Below, piece by piece: positions 52,921-62,600 of a stretch of DNA of 64,000 nucleotides. The DNA is from Nematostella vectensis (Eukaryota > Cnidaria > Anthozoa > Actiniaria > Edwardsiidae). The position numbers and the translations under genes were made by a program. The stretch lies in assembly GCF_932526225.1 (NCBI RefSeq), contig NC_064043.1, positions 1,633,501 to 1,697,500 of the forward strand, written 5' to 3'. The notes beneath the pieces were generated by a model, which did not search any database, had not been told where the DNA came from, and worked only from the letters and a program-made list of their open reading frames with translations. How positions within the stretch are numbered: position 1 is the first letter of the stretch; every line of letters begins with the position of its first letter.

Positions 52921-53671
52921 TGGCAAACAGCGACGTTAGCAGCGGTGCCATATATCCCTCGCTTCCCAGCGTCTGCCCCCCGAAGGGTACGCACATGACG
53001 CCTACCACTCCGGCAAGCATCGGCGGCGACGTGCAAAGCTTCCGACTCCAGAAAATATGTGACACTCGGCGGTTCTAGACAACGAGATAACGCATCATCG
53101 ACAGGTGCGGAAGAAGTATAAGCGCACCTTTGCCGTTACCCATGCTGTGTCTGTGGCATCCGGCATCGCTGCAGGGGCGCTTTCCAGCGCCGGGGTGGGG
53201 GTCTCTTTGAGTGGAATAGGGGTTCTGATCGGCGGTCCGCTGGCAGGGGTCGATGGGTTGGTCGGTGTCGTGGGCGCGGGCGCGGGGGTAGTCTCTAGGG
53301 GTCTTACGAGCAAGGTGGCTAAACACGAAGACACGATGGTTTTAGCGGAGAGTAAGAAAAACTCGATCAGCGAGCTGGTCTCTAAGGCTCTGCAGGACGG
53401 GCATATCTCAGACGAAGAGTTTCGGCTAATACTTCAGGAACAAGAGAGATACTACGCGCTCAAGGCCGCTATCAGAGCTCGACACGGCCTCGCAAAGCGT
53501 GAGAAAAAAAGCAGGAAAGGACCCTCCCTGGAGACACGCGAAAAGATGAAAAAGAGGCTGCAAAATTCGCGAGGAGTTCGGGAGCGAGGTGTTCGAGTAA
53601 AACTCAGGTTTAAACGCCACGCCAACGGCTTTGAATTTACGGCCGAAAAACGGTTGTTCCGCGCTCCGTAG
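52921..53671 (+). pseudogene. Gly-rich membrane protein with coiled tail, one frameshift
   Basis: ATG at 52921 starts MANSDVSSGAIYPSLPSV. The frame stops at 53077, but the +1 frame continues directly into a Gly/Ala/Val-rich membrane segment (about 53150-53310), a conserved SKKNSISELVSKALQDGHIS segment, EF-hand-like in look but without the full loop, and a basic tail. The apparent start at 53105 is a GTG and not the true one. I recognise the middle segment as a hallmark of a family next to capsid genes in these elements. A membrane-active entry or assembly function is only inference. Confidence 0.6.
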
Positions 53672-53744
53672 GTTGGCGGCCCAATCCACGTTCCTCGTTT
53701 TCACGGCCCTCAGGTCCTAGCACAAGGCGCTGGCGTCCCCGACA

Positions 53745-53870
53745 TAGATTAATGATTGCTAACCATTGCTAATTACGTATCTACGCGGAGTGTGTTTTGC
53801 GTTGATTTACCCATCTACGCGAAGTGGTACCGACGTAGATTAATAACCAGCAATTATTAATCTACGCGAA
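53745..53870. repeat. ATCTACGCG cluster at the right end of the element
   Basis: ATCTACGCG occurs three times forward (53779, 53811, 53859) and ACRTAGATTAAT-like inverses twice. One pair forms a perfect inverted repeat at 53834-53866 with 13-bp arms (CGTAGATTAATAA) and a 7-bp loop. It marks the point where GC-rich element DNA ends, as terminal or integrase-binding repeats would. Confidence 0.6.
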
Positions 53871-53913
53871 ACGCGCTTCGGTGTCACTGAAAGTCCCCAG
53901 CCTGGAGTGGGGC

Positions 53914-54015
53914 TGGGGGGTCGGAGGGGGGATTCGCGCCTCCCAAGCCTAAGACGGGGCTGGGAGGCCCGGAGGGGCGATCCGCGCCTCCCACTCGTTT
54001 CTATGAAACCCCCCA
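53914..54015 (-). repeat. Inverted repeat, right copy
   Basis: The reverse complement of this stretch matches 38505-38580, with an extra internal duplication (GAGGCGCG appears twice here). It lies just outside the ATCTACGCG cluster. Confidence 0.6.
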
Positions 54016-54030
54016 GTCCCCCCCCCCCCG

Positions 54031-54325
54031 TGACATGAAATAATAATGTCATTACATGTGGGTGTGTGACATGAAATAATAATGTCATTACATGTGGGTG
54101 TGTGACATGAAATAATAATGTCATTACATGTGGGTGTGTGACATGAAATAATGATGTTGTTACATGTGGGTGTGTGACATGAAATAATAATGTCATTACA
54201 TGTGGGTTTGTGACATGAAATAATAATGTCATTACATGTGGGTGTGTGACATGAAATAATAATGTCATTACATGTGGGTGTGTGACATGAAATAATAATC
54301 TCATTACATGTGGGTGTGTGACGTA
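54031..54325. repeat. 36-bp tandem repeat, 8 units
   Basis: TGACATGAAATAATAATGTC followed by ATTACATGTGGGTGTG repeats eight times, one unit diverged near 54150. The unit length is a multiple of three, which produces an open 12-aa periodic frame on the minus strand. Confidence 0.93.
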
Positions 54326-54434
54326 TAGTTTTCGATAGATTTTAGTGTAGCCATTATGGTGAGAACTCGATCCGGAAAAATACCAACCATTCGAATATTG
54401 GAAGAAGGAAAATATTGCGAGTGAGGGGGGTCTA

Positions 54435-54863
54435 ATGATTTTAAAACATGGGGCTCTCCCATTGTACGCCCAAAGATTTTGCGATTTTTTAACACAGTTT
54501 GACGTGGGGCACAAAGAAATTGGAGCTCAGCACAAATTAATGTTAAGTTTGGGCGTTATGTTTATAGGGAATGCCGGGGACTCGCTGACGTACCGGCGAG
54601 GGTACTCCTTCAGCACTAAGGACCGCGACAACGATATAGATCGATTCCCGTGCGCGGCAGACACGCATAACGACTGCTACTCCTCTACCATAAGAAAAAC
54701 TGCGTTTCCTCAGGGCACAAGGGCTTGGTCTGGAGTACTGAAAAGGCCTAGGCTACTCCTTGTAATGCACCGAGATGAAGATTTGACCTGCCGATTTTAC
54801 GCCCAACTGATTCCAGGAGGAAAACGCTCGTATGAAACTGAAATAAAAGCAAAAATACACTAA
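54435..54863 (+). pseudogene. Fibrinogen-related domain fragment, decayed
   Basis: The open frame contains GNAGDSLTYRRGYSFSTKDR and DNDI, the calcium-site neighbourhood of fibrinogen C-terminal domains. In another frame near 54730-54790 the domain's C-terminal signature (YSL.CTEMKI.PADF, dots are stop codons) follows. The expected GAWW region is missing. So this is a remnant of a secreted lectin-like gene. A possible acceptor precedes GNAGDS (TTTATAG at about 54567). Confidence 0.6.
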
Positions 54864-54942
54864 TACTTCCTGAATGAGACTCTAATGACGGGTGTTTTGA
54901 TAATATAATGTAACGTCAGTGATGGTATAAAATAATATACGA

Positions 54943-55276
54943 GTAGGTTTGTAGTTGTCTATTCAAGCACCTTGTCCAGGTTTGTAGTTATCTATTCAAG
55001 CACCTTGTCCAGGTTTGTAGTTGTCTATTCAAGCACCTTGTCCAGGTTTGTAGTTGTCTATTCAAGCACCTTGTCCAGGTTTGTAGTTGTCTATTCAAGC
55101 ACCTTGTCCAGGTTTGTAGTTGTCTATACAAGCACCTTGTCCAGGTTTGTAGTTGTCTATTCAAGCACCTTGTCCAGGTTTGTAGTTGTCTATACAAGCA
55201 CCTTGTCCAGGTTTGTAGTTGTCTATTCAAGCACCTTGTCCAGGTTTGTAGTTGTCTATTCAAGCACCTTGTCCAA
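54943..55276. repeat. 33-bp tandem repeat, 10 units
   Basis: AGGTTTGTAGTTGTCTATTC followed by AAGCACCTTGTCC is repeated ten times with almost no variation (ATTC/ATAC). 33 bp is a multiple of three, so both strands show 11-aa periodic open frames. I do not consider these genes. Confidence 0.95.
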
Positions 55277-56146
55277 GCTAAAGCCCTTGAAACGTGGTTG
55301 CTTAAGGCACGGAGTATTCCCATAGGAATTTTAACACAGTAATTTAAAAGACTTCAGTATTTAGTTGCTTCTCTAGTTTTATTTAATCTTCAAGTTATGG
55401 AGGTAGAGAATGAATAATCATATCGAACGTTCGAGTTTTCGGGGCAAAAATACAGTAAATGAAAGGTTCGAGATAGCAGGAGTAGAAGTTTAACGCATGT
55501 CCAGAATAAATCTGTATGATTTACGAGCAGGGGTAAAAATTACCTACAATGAGAGGGAGGCCACATCTGTCTTTCAAAATTATATTTATTTCATAATTAG
55601 TATTAGCAAACACAGCAAACTTTAGTAAACAAACACCTGCTTTGTGTTATTGACAGGGGAACAACTACAACTAAGGCAGCGATCGTATTCTAGTGAATCA
55701 CTGTGGCAGTGCCCGGTCTACGATTGTTAGGCTCAGAGACACAATGGGACACGTAATAGTTGTGTTCACATTGAACTTTTTAAAAGACCCACAGGATGGC
55801 AATGATTGTTATTCATATAGCGATTTTTCTTACAAATCTACAGGGGCAATGGTTTCTGTAGACCACAGGCAACACAACAATTCCGCCACTAGGAGGGGGA
55901 CGGATTCCTTTGTCATTCGCCCGATACATTGACAAACTCGAGTATCAAGTGCTTTCATTCTATGGCCACAAAAACGACTTTTGGGATGAAGAAGTATTAT
56001 TAACCCCAGCTCTACCACAAGCGCAAATCAGAAGGGAACCAGGACCACTGGTACTACAAAGAGAAATGAGGAAGAAGTATTATTAACCCTCAGCTCTACC
56101 CACAAGGCTTAGCGTCATCAGAAGGGAGTATGCTCTCGCTGAGGAC
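55277..56146. other. Intergenic, nothing recognised
   Basis: A 79-codon frame at 55693-55932 (+) has no recognisable domain. The phrase AAGAAGTATTATTAACCC occurs twice (near 55990 and 56070), a local duplication. Confidence 0.4.
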
Positions 56147-56149
56147 CTA

Positions 56150-56597
56150 AGCATTTTTCTTTACCACCCTATAAAATCCACCTACACTATCTCTCATTAC
56201 CATCCTATAACATCCATCTACACTATCTCTCTTTACCACCCTATAACATCCATCTACACTATCTCTCTTTACCACCCTATAAAATCCACCTACACTATCT
56301 CTCATTACCATCCTATAACATCCATCTACACTATCTCTCTTTACCACCCTATAACATCCATCTACACTATCTCTCTTTACCACTCTATAACATCCATCTA
56401 CACTATCTCTCTTTACCACCCTATAACATCCATCTACACTATCTCTCTTTACCACCCTATAATATCCATCTACACTATCTCTCTTTACCACCCTATAACA
56501 TCCATCTACACTATCTCTCTTTACCACCCTATAACATCCATCTACACTATCTCTCTTTGCCACCCTAAAACATCCATCTACACTCTCTCTCTTTAGA
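56150..56597. repeat. 36-bp tandem repeat, 12 units, next to malate synthase stop
   Basis: CTTTACCACCCTATAACATC followed by CATCTACACTATCTCT repeats about twelve times, ending within 10 bp of the malate synthase stop codon (56601-56603). It would be transcribed as 3' untranslated sequence. The 138-codon minus-strand frame with a 12-aa period is a by-product. Confidence 0.93.
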
Positions 56598-56600
56598 CTC

Positions 56601-59600
56601 TCAGGAATTCCACTTGCTGTTCACGAACTGGTTATGGCCGTACAAATAGGTCGTGATGAAGGGCGGGAAGTCCCTGGCCAGTACAAGCTCCTCAAGGATC
56701 TCCGCCGATATCTTCAGCATTCTGCACTCGTCTGGCGAGCGTGACCTGCTAAGATTGCCAAGAATCGCTTGTATTTGGTCACGCAATAGCGATCGCGTGA
56801 CCTTACGACCGTCACTCTCCAAGCGGCACTGGTGTCTTATAGCCTGCCAGATCTGAAGGATTGAGGTGACGGTTAGTATGGCACTGGTGTCTTATAGCCT
56901 GCCATATCTGAAGGATTGAGGTGACGGTTAGTATGGGATAGGAACCCAGGGGTGTGGCCAGGATAGCCTCCGGGGGAGGGGGGAGGGGAAGGTTGTATAA
57001 TGGCAACAGTTGGTTGATGTCAAGACATGTTACAGTGGAATCAGCTAATAGAAGGGGCAAGGATTATACGATTCTAAGTTGGCGAGAGTGACGGTAGAAG
57101 GTGGTCGTGGTTGATAGTACGGTACCAAGTGTCACCACCGTCACCAAGGATAAACAAAGTGTTTTCCACACCTGAGATCTGGATATTTCAGCAGTAGCTG
57201 AATCCTCTACGGCACCATTCAGAACAAGAGAGCCTTCTCCTGCACAAGGAAATTAACAGTTGTCCATCAAATTATCTTTACGTTCAACATAACAATATGA
57301 CCTGATTTACCTCTTACCCAAGCTTGTATGACCTGATTTAAATCTTAGGCAAGCTGGTATGACCTGATTTACCTCTTAGCCAAGTTTGTATGACCTGATT
57401 TACATCTTAGCCAAGCTGGTGTACTATGATTTACCTCTTAGCCAAGCTGATATGAACAGGAGAACGACAGTAATGTTGTTTTGTAAGCCTTCCAATGTAA
57501 ACCCTCCCTGAAAAGGTAACACAAAACAACAAAATTATAGATTTAAACTTGGGAGGGCTATGTTACGAACAAAATACATAACAGGTTGGCGGTTACACCC
57601 AAAAAAGTTGATACCATGCGGACCAAGCGCAATGCATGCTGGTAACGTACCTGCGGGAGAGTTAGGAGATCTCTGGGAGTCACATGCACGTTGCCCCTGG
57701 TAACGTGTAGCTGGTTGACAGAGCTCGTGCTACTTTTCCACATCTAACAATGAAAATGTAGAATGTACAACTTTGGGCTTCTAAATCTATTCAAAAATAT
57801 ATTCTTATGCACTCTTGCAATGTTGATGAACCAATGGTGATTCCTATGCTAAACAAAGAAACTTCGTACGTATGGATGTATTTCTTTCGTTGAGAACTGA
57901 CAACAAGCACAGAGAGCAATGATGGAAAGCAGCTAAAAAAAGTTAATACAAACTTGAAACATTGACAGACAGGTTGAAGAATGGACAGACAGACTGACGA
58001 AAAGGTAAACAGACACACAAACAGGTAGACAGACGAACAAACAGACAGACATACATACAGACATAAAACAGACGGATAAATGGACATATTAATCAACAGA
58101 CAGATGGACCAACTGCAAGTTCACCTACTTTACCTCCAAAAGCGGTGGAATCAGGTCTGGGTCAAACACAAGGAATCCATCGGCCCCAGCTTGAATTTCT
58201 TTCTGCTTTGCTCTATATCAGAGTGGGCATGAGTGAGAATGGGAAAGAGGTTGGAGAGTGGATAGGAGAACTCACATACTAGTACTCCAGCATTACATAT
58301 CACATGCAGTCACACCTGATTACCTACACACATTGCCAATGATTTTCTGTCGTTGTGTGACATCATGTGGTAACACAACAGGTACCATACCACCAGTAGC
58401 ATGACAGCCGTGTGCATGACAAGTCTGAATAAATCACAAATACATAAAAACATTCTTGAGAAACTATTACAAATTTTCAATTAAAAAGGTCATTAGTGAA
58501 TTGGATTAATTTGATTGAAATTGATTTTAATGTTGAAGCAGTTGCTGGCTGTGCTCCCCCACCAATCCCGCCCACCCCTCCTACAAAAGCAATATTTGAT
58601 AATAGGGGGTTTCATGAACCCCTTACCCACCCCCTCTGGGTACATGAGAGAACCCCTGACCACCCCCTCTGGGTACATGAGAGAACCCCTGACCACCCCC
58701 TCTGGGTACATGAGAGAGCCCCTTAAGCACCCCCTCTGGGTACATGAGAGAACCCCTTAACCACCCCCTCTGGGTACATGAGAGAATCCCTTAACCACCC
58801 CCTCTGGGTACATGAGAGAACCCCTGACCACCCCCTTTGGGTACATGAGAAAATCCCTTAACCACCCCCTCTGGGTACATGAGAGAACCCCTTAACCACC
58901 CCCTCTGGGTACATGAGAGAACCCCTTAACCACCCCCTCTGGGTACATGAGAGAATCCCTTAACCACCCCCTCTGGGTACATGAGAGAACCCATGACCAC
59001 CCTCTCTGGGTACATGAGAATGGATATCTCTCACCTTGATAACGAGATCCATGTAACTTTTTAAATAATTCTTCTCCATGGAAACATACTTCTTGCGATC
59101 AGGAAGAATGAAATCCTTACGGTGGCCTGTTATTGGAATAAACAAAATAATGTTTTATAACAGTCCTTATGGAACAAAGCCTGAGTTCTTTTTGGTTCTC
59201 AGGCTTTTTGGCAAGCATTTAAACCACATTTCTTTTTTTTTATTTTGCATGAAAATTAACACAATAAGACAACTTTTGCATACAAAAATAAAGAATAAAC
59301 ATTTTTAAAGTACAGGGATTAGCCACTAAAATGAGAAATAATAGTGTTGGGTGGTCTGTTACCTCAAGGTAGTTGGAGATGTCATTTACCAAAGAGCACA
59401 AACATTGCTGGTGAAGTCTTGTTTGGATGACTAACAGACAAGGGACATGCCGGAATATTCCTTTGTCTTGTGGTCAGGCAAGCAAGACTGATGTTGGTGC
59501 TGTTTGCATGTGGCTTACTTGCCAAAGAATGCCATGTAGTCTCACCTGAACCCATTTATTAATTGTTATTTGTAGATGTCATTTACCAAAGTTACTGACG

Positions 59601-62600
59601 AAGGAAGCGGAGTAGTCCCACATGCCGCAGTTCAAGCCCATGCAGTGATCTCGCATTTCAAACAAGATATCCTCTAGCTCAAAAGACGCTAAAATACTTT
59701 CAATAAGAACACATGCGCGGATAGAGCCTTGAGGAAGTCCAAGCTGAAAAACGAGAAATTCACATATTAGCAGTAATTTTTTTGTTAATAAACATTTGTT
59801 GTTGTAAAAGTACTCACTGGAAACAAAACAATTTGTTAACACTCCTAATGTACATGAAGCGTAATAAAGTTTTTTAATTGAACTACATGTTACACATTCA
59901 AGAAACATCTAGCTGTTGGCAGTTATAAGTCTTTAGTAAAAAAACAACATTGGAGAAAGTAATAAAAAAACATTTAATTGTTATAAAGGGTGTCTGAATA
60001 AGGGTTGGTCAATGGAGGTTCACCTTTTGCTGTGTCCAGTTGAAAATACTGTTCCACAGACGAACCTCACGGTAGCCTTCAATCTGATAACAGATAATGA
60101 GGATAAAAAAGCATAAGTTGAACCTATATCTTCACCTCAAACACTTCAATATGTATTTCCTTAAACCTTTGAGTGCAACCTCACTCCCAATTAGTCTTTA
60201 TTGAGAATAGTGGTAAGCCTGTGGACAGACTATAGATTTTACCTTTGGTAAATAGAAAAAGGGCCCATCTCCGCTGTCCAGCATTTGAAGGCCACTGTGG
60301 AACATGTGCAGGCCGAAATCACAGAGTGCTCCAGGAATAAGCTTTCCTCCAACCTATAGGCAAACATACTGGTTATCATAACACAACCTATAGGCAAACA
60401 TACTGGTTATCATAACACAGCCTATAGGCAAACATACTGGTTATCATAACACAACCTATAGGAAAACATACTGGTTATCATAACACAGCCTATAGGCAAA
60501 CATACTGGTTATCATAACACAGCCTATAGGCAAACATACTGGTTATCATAACACAACCTATAGGCAAACATACTGGTTATCATAACACAACCTATAGGCA
60601 AACATACTGGTTATCATAACACAACCTATAGGCAAACATACTGGTTATCATAACACAGCCTATAGGCAAACATACTGGTTATCATAACACAACCTATAGG
60701 AAAACATACTGGTTATCATAACACAGCCTAAAGGCAAACATACTGGTTATCATAACACAACCTATAGGCAAACATACTGGTTATCATAACACAGCCTATA
60801 GGCAAACATACTGGTTATCATAACACAACCTATAGGCAAACATATTGGTTATCATAACACAGCCTAAAGGCAAACATATTGGTTATCATAACACAACCTA
60901 TAGGCAAACATACTGGTTATCATAACACAGCCTATAGGCAAACATACTGGTTATCATAACACAACCTATAGGCAAACATATTGGTTATCATAACACAGCC
61001 TATAGGCAAACATATTGGTTATCATAACACAACCTATAGGCAAACATACTGGTTATCATAACACAACCTATAGGCAAACATATTGGTTATCATAACACAA
61101 CCTATAGGCAACATATATTGGTTATCAGGACACAACTGAGACATCATGGAACATACAACAAGAGAATCACCAGAAAGGAGCTTATTAGCCTGCGTGCAAC
61201 CGGTAAACATAAGCTTAACCACAGTTAATTTCGATTGGATCAGATACCGGATGCATGCAGGCTAGGAGCTTATTTGATCATCTGAGATTTAACATACATC
61301 TTCACCAAACAAGACAGAAATTCAACATGTTCTTACCATAATATTCTGTTCCAGCATGTTCCACGCACGTGGTCGCAATATAACAAGGGGCGCTGAGTTC
61401 ATCTTTGGGACGCCTAATGGATATGAAATGATGAAGGGAAGCAAGGCAAAACAAGGATATAAAATACACCTATTTCAACAAAGGTTGTCAGTGCAAAAGG
61501 CAAATGGCGATTGGCAAATGGCAGTTCTACGGCCGAAAGTAACCATGCATCTCGAAGAATATGGATAAATCAAAACAATTATCCATTAAAGAGTTTCTGA
61601 AATCAAATCAGTTTTAGTTTCACCGTCTAGCCTAACATTCCATCGACCTTTTACCGAAAACCCCACAACTTTATCAAAAATTAGCAATTGTTGGCGTCTA
61701 ATCTAGTAGATACGACTTTTTCTATATTTTTGGCTTGCTTGAAAGGACTGGGGAGAGCCCGAGATTTGACCTTTCGACCACGGATGTGACGCAAGTTGTT
61801 TTACAATAACAATGCGAACTACAAAGAATCTCTTGGCACATTTCGATAGAAAGCGCACAAGAACGAAATAATGTCGGATAGTGAAAGTTTAAGTGACAGT
61901 GCCGAGTACTCAGCTGACAGAAGTCCGCCATCAAGCATTAGTGAGTCTGGCGAAGGACATTTATCGGAAGTTAGCGATGGTAGTACCGAGGAGTATAGTA
62001 ACGCTTCGCTCCCTACGAAGACGAACCCCTTGCGCGTCCCGGCACAATAAAGGGCGAAGAAGAAATTGTGGATTTAGACGGCCTTACACCACAGCATCTA
62101 GCGGAGAGAGAGGACGGGATCATTGAACTAGAGCAATGGTGAGATATCTACAGCACCTGAACTTGCGCGTGTGTTTATATTTTGTTGCTAACAATCTGAA
62201 ATCGAACGGATGATTTTCAGGTGCAAGTGCAAGGGATGCAGAACTGAACGACTTGAGCATCGTTGCTGCAGAGAGATAAAAAACATTGAAGCCAAGTTGG
62301 TGTAGGATGGGTCTATCGATCGGATAAAGTGCATCTGTAAGCACAAAGATTTCACATCTATGACGAACGTGGCTGTCCTAAAAAATGTTGCGCCTCTGTT
62401 GAAGGGCAAAAGGAACAATCCTACCGTCGCAGACCTGGCGCTTCGGAGAATGAGTAAGTATTTTCAGAAATGGCGAAGCATCTGAGTAGTGTTGTTTATC
62501 TTTATTCGATCTTCGCGCAAATTGAAAGAGTGCGCGTGCAAACAAGTGATGTTAGTATTCTACTATTACTCACAAAAGACTTGCGCACTCTTGCAAACAA

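Larger units (their letters stand above)
39065..53870. mobile_element. Polinton-like / Maverick-like virus-like element, degenerate
   Basis: A GC-rich block, clearly different in base composition from its flanks, holds a type-B polymerase, a DDE integrase, an A32-type packaging ATPase and a probable double-jelly-roll capsid protein. That combination defines the Polinton/Maverick group. The length (about 15 kb) fits. I find no adenovirus-type cysteine protease. Breaks occur in most genes and a LINE fragment sits inside. Exact ends and target duplications are not visible. The left limit is placed where base composition changes; the right limit follows the ATCTACGCG cluster. Confidence 0.85.

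Noticed and set aside
43105-53107. Starts of element frames at non-ATG codons (for example 46833 TTG, 53105 GTG)
   Set aside because: Reading upstream in the same or neighbouring frame shows conserved sequence and better ATG starts, with stops or frameshifts between.
39065-53870. Adenovirus-type maturation protease gene
   Set aside because: I looked for a His-Asp/Glu-Cys protease frame among the element's open frames and found none; it may be lost or unrecognisable.
54943-56563. Periodic 11-aa and 12-aa repeat proteins
   Set aside because: 33-bp and 36-bp arrays with unit length a multiple of three give open frames automatically; no flanking coding evidence.
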